A program made the translations under genes and the position numbers. This document shows positions 44,689 to 52,290 of a DNA stretch of 64,000 bases, piece by piece; the first letter of the stretch is position 1; each line of letters begins with the position of its first letter. The DNA comes from Natronorubrum sediminis (GTDB lineage Archaea; Halobacteriota; Halobacteria; Halobacteriales; Natrialbaceae), in the NCBI RefSeq assembly GCF_900108095.1, contig NZ_FNWL01000002.1, positions 354,748 to 418,747 on the forward strand, in the 5' to 3' direction. The notes under the pieces were generated by a model. It ran no database searches, had not been told where the DNA came from, and worked only from the letters and a program-made list of their open reading frames with translations.

Positions 44689-46014
44689 TCATTGTTTGCT
44701 ATTTTTTCTTCTTTGACCTCCGTCTGTAACCGGTTCCGCTTCCGTAGTGAGTCGGCTGATTTCATCTTCCACTACAGTTGCTATTTGAGCGCCATCGTGA
44801 TTAACGGAGTCAGTGAGGCGATTTCGAACACGTTTTCGATCGTCCTCAGTTACTGCTTCTATAGCCTGATCGCTTGGACCTCGGATTTCGTCGTACTCTT
44901 TAGGGTATTTCGCTCGCACAATTAGATTATCGAGAATTGCTTGGCTAACCTGTGTTGGGTCAACCCCGTTATCATCACAGAACTCTTGTACGAGATTCGA
45001 CGCATCATGGAGCCACTCGTTGTCAGGTTTTGCTGTTAACGCGTTGTTCTCACCGGTGTAGCGGAGCATGAGCCTACCGTTGTGTTTACCGTATTCGAAG
45101 CCGGGATATTCACCAGCTAATTCCATCAGTTCGTAACAATAATCGTTGCTGGGATGTTCCTCGAAGATTTCATCCCGGACCTGATTGTAGTCTACACCAG
45201 CTCCATCCGCTATTTGCTGGGATCGTGCCTTTACTGCTTCCACGAGGTACTCAACCCGATCCTCCTTATTCATTAAGTGCCAATCAAGGTCAGAATCAAC
45301 CTCGTGCTCTTGAACCATCTGTTCTGCCCGCTCCGGGGTTGCGTACACGCCATCGCTCGTTTCCACAGCCACAAATCCCAACCGTTCGATCACACGGTCT
45401 GCAAAATCTTCTCTCACTTCGTCGGAATGGACGTCTAAAGCCTCATCGACGGCTAATCTGATCTCCTTAATGTTGTAGAAATCGCGGTCATCGATGTTGT
45501 TCCTCAATGTTTCGACGACTGCTTCAACCCGATCTTCAGAAACCATGTCCACGCTTTCGCGTAACTGCTCGTAATAACGCCGAACGCGAGCAACTTGACC
45601 GCCGTCTCTGTATTCGTCCAATGCTGTCGCTATGTATTCACCGATTACTCCTCGAACTTTCCCCTCTTGATCGTAGACATATTGTTCGAGTGATTCCTGA
45701 ACGTCCTCGGCGATGCGATAAGTGACCTTGGACGTTTCATCACTGGTCCTCGAAGTCGGCGTCTCGTTCAATGAAGAACTACCATTGAGCTGTCCGACCT
45801 CATCTAGATCGGCACGGAGGTCCGCTTCGAGTTCGTCCAAATCGTCACGGAAACGCTCAGGTCGATAATCTGGTGGCAAGTACTCGATGAGCGCTTTTTC
45901 TGCGTGCCTGCCTTTGTCTCCACCGTTCACGTGACCTTCGTGCTCACACCAGCCACTAAACTTCCTCACGGATTCCGCCGGGACTTGCCGGTTCAATTGT
46001 GGACGACGACTCAT
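44689..46014 (-). CDS. Plasmid-type helical protein with possible ribbon-helix-helix N-terminus
   Basis: A 441-residue hydrophilic protein starting MSRRPQLNRQVPAESVRKF; a start three codons upstream is possible. Residues ~1-45 (strand-like RPQLNRQVP followed by two helices and ALIEYL) and again ~100-145 (SKVTYRIAEDVQESLEQYV … IGEYIATALDEY) look like ribbon-helix-helix DNA-binding modules. The remainder is helical. Similar proteins starting MSRRPQ occur on haloarchaeal plasmids, as far as I recall, without assigned function. Its start overlaps the stop of the upstream frame by ATGA. Replication, partition or repression are candidate roles. Confidence 0.65.
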   Translation of the reverse strand: MSRRPQLNRQVPAESVRKFSGWCEHEGHVNGGDKGRHAEKALIEYLPPDYRPERFRDDLDELEADLRADLDEVGQLNGSSSLNETPTSRTSDETSKVTYRIAEDVQESLEQYVYDQEGKVRGVIGEYIATALDEYRDGGQVARVRRYYEQLRESVDMVSEDRVEAVVETLRNNIDDRDFYNIKEIRLAVDEALDVHSDEVREDFADRVIERLGFVAVETSDGVYATPERAEQMVQEHEVDSDLDWHLMNKEDRVEYLVEAVKARSQQIADGAGVDYNQVRDEIFEEHPSNDYCYELMELAGEYPGFEYGKHNGRLMLRYTGENNALTAKPDNEWLHDASNLVQEFCDDNGVDPTQVSQAILDNLIVRAKYPKEYDEIRGPSDQAIEAVTEDDRKRVRNRLTDSVNHDGAQIATVVEDEISRLTTEAEPVTDGGQRRKNSKQ

Positions 46015-46622
46015 TCGGCCCACCCCCTCGTCGATTCCGAGTGGATGCTGTGTGAACCAGACTGGTTCTTTTCTCCTTCTTCCCGAACGGGAACCGTAGT
46101 AAGTAATCGAACTGGTTCTTTACAGAAAGAAGAAGAAACACATTCTCTGGATGCTCTTCCCCGGTCAGCATGGGCAAGATGCGAGTTATCTGGCGAATAG
46201 AGTCCCTGAGATGCGAATCGTGCTACTGGCAGTAAGTCCCCTACGGTCTTGCTGAGGTTTTCTTCATCGAAACTGAACCAAGTCGTACTGGACGTGGTTC
46301 TTAGCTGAGTATCGCTTTCGTCAGTCAGTCTATTCGTGGGCAGATCACTCTGGAAAGACCTCCAGAAATAATGTAATATCGACGGCGAGGATCTATAAGC
46401 AAAGCTAAGGAAGTTTAATATTGGGGTGAGCGAGGCTCCACGACGGAGCGACAGGGCTGCGTAGTAGCAGGTCGGTATGTCTCCTAGAGAATTGTCTGGG
46501 GGATCCCAGTCGATGTATGTGCCTTTCGTTGTGTCGAGATAGCCGTCGTAGCTAATTGTTTTCGTGTTGTCCTGCTGGTCAGTCCAGCCTCTTTTGTCAG
46601 GGCGGAGCTCGTACTTGAACAT
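46011..46622 (-). CDS. Possible small protein coupled to the MSRRPQ gene
   Basis: A 203-residue frame starting MFKYELRPDKRGWTDQQD. Its first ~50 residues look protein-like (TISYDGYLDTTKGTYIDWD), while the later part is Ser/Arg-rich and irregular. The main support is the ATGA overlap with the following gene on the same strand. It may be a decayed or falsely long frame. Inverted repeats with GAACCAGACTGGTTC-like sequence lie inside its 3' end. Confidence 0.35.
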   Translation of the reverse strand: MFKYELRPDKRGWTDQQDNTKTISYDGYLDTTKGTYIDWDPPDNSLGDIPTCYYAALSLRRGASLTPILNFLSFAYRSSPSILHYFWRSFQSDLPTNRLTDESDTQLRTTSSTTWFSFDEENLSKTVGDLLPVARFASQGLYSPDNSHLAHADRGRASRECVSSSFCKEPVRLLTTVPVREEGEKNQSGSHSIHSESTRGWAE

Positions 46623-46653
46623 GGGCAACCTCTGCTGATGAGAGGGTTCCCAT

Positions 46654-46682
46654 CCCGTGCGCCGGTGTGAGCGGCGCACGGG
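46654..46682 (+). other. Perfect 10-bp hairpin
   Basis: The stem cccgtgcgcc/ggcgcacggg has a 9-nt loop and is followed on the plus strand by five T residues. On the minus strand it would fold in the 5' region of the frame starting at 46622. It could be a terminator for a plus-strand transcript, or an operator. Confidence 0.5.
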
Positions 46683-46689
46683 TTTTTGC

Positions 46690-47301
46690 TATGCATCCAG
46701 GGATAGTGAGCTACGGATGCGGGGATCGTATTGCAGCCGGCGAACGACCCAGGCCGGCGACCGGGGGTACTTCCTTATCATAATCAAGGACTGCGCAACT
46801 TATAAATCTCCTGGGCTAAGGTTTAAGATACCCCTTCACAACCCGTTTTGGGCCGTTCTACACCCCCATAACACAAACTTTTAAATAAGTTCGTCCTACC
46901 ACTCGTCAGCGACAAGAGACACCTAGCGGGTTTCCATAATCCATTGAACTGACTCATTGAGGGTGATTCCTTTGCCCCCGACGATTGGGGCGATCCCCAA
47001 CGCGGTCCGACCACAATGATACTGCTTGGACCATCCTGGGACGTCCGTAAACAGTAATGGGGCGGAGTATAACCAGCAGCCAGTTTTGCGTGACCTAAGT
47101 GGTCCACGTATCGAGGGAGGTCTTATTGAGAGAGATGTCTCCTCTTATTCCCCATTACCATTGATTGATTACCCTCCCCGTCTCCCACAATAACCCTGAG
47201 ACTGCATGGACCATTAGGACCTCCCGAGACAATCCCCTTTCCGTATGGCAGTTTTCGTGATCCAATCAGGTTTTGAGTGGCCTGACCACCTTGGACCACC
47301 C
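46690..47301 (+). other. Gene-poor stretch with degenerate direct repeats
   Basis: No convincing gene. The short word TGGACCA recurs (about 47028, 47206, 47293) and its relative gtggtccac occurs at 47099. Two segments on the minus strand, around 47000-47105 and 47190-47300, share the order (GGxCACGxAAAACTG …, then ATGGTCCAxGCAGT …, then ATTGTGG), so an imperfect ~170-nt tandem unit is likely. An inverted repeat gtaatgggg/ccccattac spans 47054-47158. TATA-like sequences (acttataaatc, cttttaaata) lie near 46800 and 46880. The pattern would suit an inactive or active replication origin. Confidence 0.4.
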
Positions 47302-47496
47302 TCACTGGAAGAGTGACAGATCGATGAGGTTGACAGTCTCGCCAGGGTCGTTGTAGGGAGCGGGTGAGGCGAGCTCCGACAGGGCGTGCTGGCTGCTTCG
47401 TTGTTCCTCAATGGTCTCTGTGTCGATGGTCTTGGTAATCTGCTTGTAGGCAGATAGTCGCCTATCTGTTGTGGGAGTTCGAGTGGCTTGCTGCAC
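47302..47496 (-). CDS. Possible small hydrophilic protein
   Basis: A 64-residue frame with a GTG start, reading QQATRTPTTDRRLSAYKQIT, then a helix-prone DTETIEEQRSSQHALSELAS and a C-terminal NLIDLSLFQ. Composition is ordinary and soluble. It lies 28 nt downstream, on the minus strand, of the ggtgtgcacacc palindrome, which could be its operator. No family is recognised and there is no clear promoter, so the call is tentative. Confidence 0.35.
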   Translation of the reverse strand: MQQATRTPTTDRRLSAYKQITKTIDTETIEEQRSSQHALSELASPAPYNDPGETVNLIDLSLFQ

Positions 47497-47524
47497 GGCT
47501 ACCTGTTGTCTAGCGCTCGGATTT

Positions 47525-47536
47525 GGTGTGCACACC
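47525..47536 (+). repeat. Palindrome core ggtgtgcacacc, copy 3
   Basis: Twelve-bp perfect core of the palindrome seen at 38591 and 42328, here without the outer GT/AC bases. Confidence 0.6.
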
Positions 47537-47963
47537 AGCCTATGACAAGACACAAACACAACAAGCCGAGCGGCGCATGAGTGACCACCACGCGCCTGGA
47601 CGCTTCCACACCACACCACCCCCGGGTAGATCCCCCCGATACAGTCTATAGTAGTACACATCTGCGGAAATTCTGACCGACTATAGAACCCTAAGCGAGG
47701 GGGATTACGCCCTTAGATTGCATCCCCGAGCTTCTTAGCGTTTTAGCATCCCTAAGACGTAGGAATCACCGTTTAACCCGCTTGTGCGGGTGGTTGTGTC
47801 GGGCCGGTGTTTGCGTTCTGCGGGGGTTTTCGTCGGGTCGTCGGTCTATCTGCGGGGGAATCTGTCTTGCATGTTCTTGGATGTGCTGGGGTTTTTATCG
47901 TGTCCACAGATCCCGCCATATCCCCCACAAAAGCTTATGCAGGTGAAGTCGGAACTCTGATAT
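47537..47963 (+). other. Intergenic region upstream of the resolvase-like gene
   Basis: No gene is seen. It contains repeated ctatag words (47646-47693), several cccta-rich segments and a small hairpin acccgc-ttgt-gcgggt (47776-47791). A TATA-like aaagcttatg near 47933 is about 30 nt before the ATG at 47964. Confidence 0.45.
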
Positions 47964-48776
47964 ATGGGAGTCAAGGACAGGAATATCAATCCCGACGAGT
48001 TCGCGTCGATTGATAGTTTCGGTAATCCTGATACCGACACCGACGGGACCGAAGAGACAGACACCGACAGTGACCGCGGGTCACACATCATCGCAGCTGG
48101 GGTCGATGATCCGGTGGCGGTGACCGAGGCGGCGGTCTCGGCCTTCGGCGTTGACTGGGAGGGTGGCATCGACTCGGGTGTCGCCGACTCGATCAATGAG
48201 CATGATGTCACCGCTTTTGGTGAGAACGGTCGCGCGGTCGTGTGCGGGAGCGACAGAGATGCCACTCGCGCAAAACTCCTTCATGTCGTCCAGTCCTCTG
48301 ACGCGCGCGATAAAGTCGTACTGACAGACTGGTTAGCCTATTGCGAGGACTTGGGTGACCTGTCGTCGTTCCTCCGCGCCCTGCTCAATGCCGAGTCGGC
48401 CGTCACTGCCGTCGGGTCCGATGTGCTCCTTTCGCCCGGCGGGTCGGTCAATGACCCGGATCTCATCGACCTGCTCGGAGAGATCGCAGCAGCCTCGCTT
48501 GATCCGAGGGACATCCCTGACATCGAGGTGCTGCGGGAGGACTGGGAGGGTCGTACACCGATTGGGACTGAGGTCTCGATGGCTGGTAACCTGTGCCCGT
48601 CCGATGACTGGAACCGAGTGCGCAAGCACCTGCTCGACGTCGTGGAGGGAGAGGTCAGTCAGCGCTTCGCAGCGAAACGGATCGGGTGTGCACCGAGGAC
48701 CGTTGCCCGTATCCTCAACGATCCGGAGCGTAGGGAGCTTTACCGTCTCCCGGCAGCTTCCGACACCGAAGAGTAA
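47964..48776 (+). CDS. Resolvase-like HTH protein, divergent
   Basis: A 270-residue acidic protein. The C-terminal part resembles the DNA-binding region of haloarchaeal serine recombinases: GTEVSMAGNLCPSDDWNRVR, then the helix-turn-helix VSQRFAAKRIGCAPRTVARI and a short PERRELYRL. The central part (VVLTDWLAYCEDLGDLSSFL … IDLLGEIAAASLDPRD) follows the layout of a resolvase domain. The N-terminal ~100 residues, however, are Asp/Thr-rich and I see no Y-x-R-x-S catalytic motif. It may be a non-catalytic relative acting as regulator, or a recombinase with a replaced catalytic part. Confidence 0.55.
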   Translation: MGVKDRNINPDEFASIDSFGNPDTDTDGTEETDTDSDRGSHIIAAGVDDPVAVTEAAVSAFGVDWEGGIDSGVADSINEHDVTAFGENGRAVVCGSDRDATRAKLLHVVQSSDARDKVVLTDWLAYCEDLGDLSSFLRALLNAESAVTAVGSDVLLSPGGSVNDPDLIDLLGEIAAASLDPRDIPDIEVLREDWEGRTPIGTEVSMAGNLCPSDDWNRVRKHLLDVVEGEVSQRFAAKRIGCAPRTVARILNDPERRELYRLPAASDTEE

Positions 48777-48931
48777 GTTGGCCAGTCAGGATTAGCAACC
48801 CCTTGTGAGAGAAGTGCTAAACAGAAGCGGTCGGAATCCACTATTTCCCACAGAAAGCTGTACCCGATCCCCAGTTCATTCAATATTCTCGTTAATAATA
48901 TAGATAGCGTCGCACACACTACTCGCGGTAG

Positions 48932-49681
48932 TCATGTGATCTCTGGCCCAACGATGGTCAACTCAAACCCGAGTTTTGCCCCATCCGCAACTGCCTCGTA
49001 CTGCTCACGTCGATTGATGAGTTTACCGATAGTCGGCGGACTCCACGGGACCTCTTCAGCAATCGATCGGTACGTTTCGCCTGCGTCTCGTAACTCGTAG
49101 ACGCGGAGGACATCGTCAATCTTCCTCTCATCCGCAACGAGAAACTGCTTGTTCTCATCGAACCTAAGTGCGGCTGGAGGCTCCCCGTGATAGTATCCGG
49201 CATCTGTGCGACGATTGGTTTCTTCGATGCTTTTCTCGATGTACCGTCGCATCGCTTTGTGTTCGGTCGCTGCCTGTAAGAGTTCGATAGCAACGTTCAT
49301 CGGATCGTCAAGATCTAACGCGCCGGTTGCCGTGTCGTGAAGTTCCACACCAGTGCTGCGACACGACAGGATCAGATCCATTGTGTCGTCAAAGTCGCGT
49401 GCAAACCGGCGCTTTCCGTCGGCAACGATCAAATCTGCTTCGCTGTTTTTGATTCGTTCAACAATTTGTCCGTATTCGCCTCGATCAGCGGTGCTGAATC
49501 CGCTGGACCATCGACCATCATCGAAAATCCTGTTCAGAACGACTGGCGGGTGGTCGTCACGGTTGTTCAGCTTGTTGATGTACTCTCGAATCTTTTCTTT
49601 CTGACGTGGAATGCTGCGGTCGCTGTCCTGGGACAGTCGAGTGTACCCGTCTGCGACTAGTGGTTTCTGCCCGTCAGTCAT
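48932..49681 (-). CDS. Serine recombinase (resolvase family), apparently intact
   Basis: A 249-residue site-specific recombinase. The N-terminal catalytic domain has YTRLSQDSDRSIPRQKEKI with the nucleophilic Ser near residue 17, then LIVADGKRRFARDFDDTMDL with the conserved Arg pair. A linker helix (EHKAMRRYIEKSIEET) and a C-terminal HTH (RSIAEEVPWSPPTIGKLIN) complete the enzyme. It would invert, resolve or integrate DNA of its own element. It overlaps the AbrB-type gene by 8 nt and is translated after it. The related cassette at 37.6-38.5 kb is dead. Confidence 0.87.
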   Translation of the reverse strand: MTDGQKPLVADGYTRLSQDSDRSIPRQKEKIREYINKLNNRDDHPPVVLNRIFDDGRWSSGFSTADRGEYGQIVERIKNSEADLIVADGKRRFARDFDDTMDLILSCRSTGVELHDTATGALDLDDPMNVAIELLQAATEHKAMRRYIEKSIEETNRRTDAGYYHGEPPAALRFDENKQFLVADERKIDDVLRVYELRDAGETYRSIAEEVPWSPPTIGKLINRREQYEAVADGAKLGFELTIVGPEIT

Positions 49682-49874
49682 CGTTGCGGTGAACGGTGAC
49701 TTCCATCTTGTTTCGCGCTCGTCCCATCTCCCATTCGAGTTCGTCGCCTTGTTCTAAGCTGAAGAACTCGGCAGTGTCTTTCGGGATGGTGACTCGATAC
49801 TGTTTGGTTTCGCGCGTATTGCCGTCCCGGTCAGTAACCTCGGATTCGGTGACTTGGACCTTCGTTCTGGGCAT
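49674..49874 (-). CDS. AbrB/SpoVT-type swapped-hairpin DNA-binding protein
   Basis: A 66-residue protein whose region KQYRVTIPKDTAEFFSLEQG followed by DELEWEMGR matches the AbrB/MazE looped-hinge fold. Such proteins act as transcription regulators or antitoxins. No toxin gene is adjacent; instead it shares 8 nt (ATGACTGA) with the recombinase start, so it most likely autoregulates the recombinase operon. A TATA-like box lies within the cacta/gtgttacg-rich sequence just upstream (49890-49910). Confidence 0.85.
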   Translation of the reverse strand: MPRTKVQVTESEVTDRDGNTRETKQYRVTIPKDTAEFFSLEQGDELEWEMGRARNKMEVTVHRNDD

Positions 49875-50460
49875 CTTCTGTTTAGTGTTACGTGTTGAAC
49901 TAAGTATAGTGTTACGTTAGTGTGTTAAAGCTACACCCCCAGCGCTAACAGTCAAGCTGTCGCTGCAGGATCGTCTCAGGTAAATCAGCGAGTCCTCCCC
50001 CAAGAGACACCTTGCGTTTTCTCTACGTGAGAATTCACAACACGCTCACTCGGTACGAGGGGTGTGGTTGGGATCAAAGTACGCCTCTCAATGCCTCACG
50101 ACGCGTTTAGTGGTGCACCTCGTTTGGAATCCGAAGTGTCCTAATAGACACGACGCTAGTCACTTATCCGGCAAGTCCACAGAACTGGACTCGTTCACAA
50201 TCTGAATAGCATTTGAAACGATTGGGCCACCGAGAGTGTATCAATATCACTGTCTTTGGGTAGCGTATGTATACAGACTCTCTGTTAAAGAACGGCATAG
50301 TCCCTCATATTGTGCGATATCAGAGATGAGTTCATACCACAACCTTCTGTATTCCAATACTGCAAGCAATTAGAACCATCCGTTATGTGCGGGTGCAGTA
50401 GTGGCGAATTCAGCAAAGGTACTTAGTATTTGAATGCCATGGTTGTAACCTGAACTACAT
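49875..50460 (+). other. Intergenic region closing the accessory island
   Basis: No gene is seen. It holds the third copy of the 20-bp repeat ctcactcggtacgaggggtg at 50045-50064, identical to 38645-38664. A TATA-like tacttagtat near 50420-50430 lies about 30 nt before the ATG of the universal stress gene at 50461, so that message is probably leaderless. Confidence 0.55.
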
Positions 50461-50910
50461 ATGTACGATCGACTGCTGTTGCCGACAGACATGAGCCCAG
50501 GTATTGATCAAGCAATCGACCATGCGATTGATGCCGCACAACGATACGATGCCGAGTTACACGTTCTCTATGTTGTTGATGCTGAAGCGTATAGCTCGTA
50601 CCCTGGAGACGAGTACGTCCACGAATTTGAAGGATTAGAGAGCGCACTCGAACAGGCAGGTCGAGACGCAGTTGAAGATCTCACTGAGCGCGCAGAAACG
50701 TCGAATGTCGAAACGAACTCCATTATTCGACACGGCGTTCCTCACGAAGAGATCCTACAGTACATGGATGAAGCCGACATCGGACTCACTGTCGTCGGGT
50801 CGAAAAATCGATCCGGTGAATACAGACGATTGCTTGGCAGCGTTGCTGAGCGTGTTGCCAATATGGCAGAACGTCCAGTTACTATTGTGAAAACGCCAGT
50901 CGAGGAGTAA
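50461..50910 (+). CDS. Universal stress protein, UspA family
   Basis: A 149-residue single-domain Usp. It starts MYDRLLLPTDMSPG and ends with the nucleotide-binding signature GSKNRSGEYRRLLGSVAERV followed by PVTIVKTP, the G-2x-G-9x-G(S/T) type loop of ATP-binding UspA proteins. These cytoplasmic proteins help survival under stress; haloarchaea carry dozens. Here it heads the metal-resistance region. Confidence 0.93.
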   Translation: MYDRLLLPTDMSPGIDQAIDHAIDAAQRYDAELHVLYVVDAEAYSSYPGDEYVHEFEGLESALEQAGRDAVEDLTERAETSNVETNSIIRHGVPHEEILQYMDEADIGLTVVGSKNRSGEYRRLLGSVAERVANMAERPVTIVKTPVEE

Positions 50911-51068
50911 TAACCGACCAGTATGAGCCAGGTGGTCCTGTGAAACCGGTACGAAGAACAAGTTAGACAGGCAGACATACTCTTGGCTGAGAGAGGAAGT
51001 CCGGTTTCCACCGCAGGTTGCGTATTCCAGTCATCTTTTTATACAGCTATCGGGTGGAGTCGCCCCTG

Positions 51069-51326
51069 ATGGCGTTAATCGAGAACGATCACGTAAACGA
51101 GGAAGGCTGGATGGATGATTGTATCGATAACTGCTTTGATGCGACTCAAGCGTGTAACTGGCGTGCGGACGAGTATATCGAACCGGATGAAGAGATGGCT
51201 CGTTGTATCCGTCTCTGTCGGGACGTTGCCGGCCTCACGACGATGAACGCTCGCGCCATGATTCCCTCCATAGTTCACAGCCAGGTCGGAATTGGCTCGG
51301 CAGTGGGTCCATCAAACACACGATAA
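51069..51326 (+). pseudogene. Truncated DUF326 four-helix copper-binding protein
   Basis: The 85-residue frame begins MALIENDHVNEEG and contains DCIDNCFDATQACNW and MARCIRLCRDVAGLTT, the CxxxC-type helix ladder of the DUF326 cysteine-rich four-helix-bundle (Csp-like copper storage) family. The family normally has about 110-140 residues with further Cys helices. After MNARAM the sequence turns into unrelated PSIVHSQVGIGSAVGPSNTR and stops. The second half of the bundle is thus lost, by frameshift or deletion. It precedes the DUF305 and CopB genes, fitting a copper role. Confidence 0.75.
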
Positions 51327-51349
51327 TATCGATTTGGGTGAGACAGACT

Positions 51350-52099
51350 ATGGTTAATCAAACACGACGTCAGGTCCTCTACGCAATTGGAGCGTCAAGT
51401 ACAGTTGGAGTTGCGGGATACACAACCACCGAAACACAAGACCACGAGAACGAAAATAACGATACTGGCTCTGATGAGGATTCGGATTTCAACGAAGTGG
51501 ACATCATGTTCGTACGGATGATGATTCCGCATCATGAGGGTGCGATCCAAATGGCCGAACTCATCCCCGAGAGAACCGACCGGGAGGAATTACTCGATCT
51601 CCGGACAGAGATCATCGAGGAACAAGAAGCGGAGATCGATCTCATGTGTGAATTGCTCGACGATGCCGACGTCGCCGGTTGTGACGAGGTAGGAAGCATG
51701 ATGCCCCACGAGATGGGGGAGATGATGCACAGCGACGGAATGGGGGATGGAATGAACGACGGCGATGACGAGATGCACGACGACATGGATGATGGCATGC
51801 ACGACGACGATGAGATGGGCGACGGAATGGGTCCCGACGAGATGGAGGAGATGATGCCACGAGAACACATGATGACCCACGACGACGGGCGAGAACTCCG
51901 CCGCGCCGAAAACGAGGAGTTCGATTGCCTGTTCGCCGAACACATGATTCGCCACCACGAAGGTGCCGTCGCAATGTCCGAACACGTCATGGACGAAGGT
52001 GAATCCGAGCGCATTGCTGGTCTGGCAGAGGATATTATCGATGGCCAGCAAGCAGAAATCAACCTAATGGAGGAGTGGCAAAACGAGTGGGGCTGTTGA
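51350..52099 (+). CDS. DUF305 protein with Met/His/Asp-rich insertion, Tat-exported
   Basis: A 249-residue protein. The start MVNQTRRQVLYAIGASS gives a twin-arginine signal with a hydrophobic core; the longer upstream frame is only a shadow of the truncated DUF326 gene. Two DUF305 helix sets are seen: VRMMIPHHEGAIQMAEL near residue 56 and AEHMIRHHEGAVAMSEHV near residue 200. Between them lies a repeat-rich stretch of Met, Asp, His and Gly (for example HDDMDDGMHDDDEMGDGM), a likely copper-binding loop. Family members occur beside copper P-ATPases and bind metal outside the membrane. Confidence 0.88.
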   Translation: MVNQTRRQVLYAIGASSTVGVAGYTTTETQDHENENNDTGSDEDSDFNEVDIMFVRMMIPHHEGAIQMAELIPERTDREELLDLRTEIIEEQEAEIDLMCELLDDADVAGCDEVGSMMPHEMGEMMHSDGMGDGMNDGDDEMHDDMDDGMHDDDEMGDGMGPDEMEEMMPREHMMTHDDGRELRRAENEEFDCLFAEHMIRHHEGAVAMSEHVMDEGESERIAGLAEDIIDGQQAEINLMEEWQNEWGC

Positions 52100-52290
52100 C
52101 TGACAACAGATCGTCGGCCTATTTCGTTCATTATTGTATTATCGAGTAGAACGAATCACAACAATTAGGGACCTGTTTGGTGAACAACAACACGATGGCT
52201 GTCACCGATTCGGTCGGTTGGTCCTCGTGCTTGCATCTTTGGTGAGGAACTCGACCTACTTCGGAAACGGTTGCCACTGAGAAGCGATAT

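Noticed and set aside
46654-46682. Hairpin followed by T run as a transcription terminator
   Set aside because: No convincing plus-strand gene precedes it, so it is listed only as a hairpin.
47123-47305. 60-codon minus-strand frame MRVVQGGQATQ...
   Set aside because: It falls in the repeat-rich region and is better explained by the degenerate repeats than by a gene.
49674-49874. Antitoxin of a toxin-antitoxin pair
   Set aside because: The fold is AbrB/MazE-like, but the coupled gene is a serine recombinase, not a toxin.
22261-50460. Second copy of the tRNA-Val 3' end as right attachment site
   Set aside because: I looked for ttcaaatctgccccaaccca-like sequence across the accessory region and saw none, so the island's right end is not assigned.
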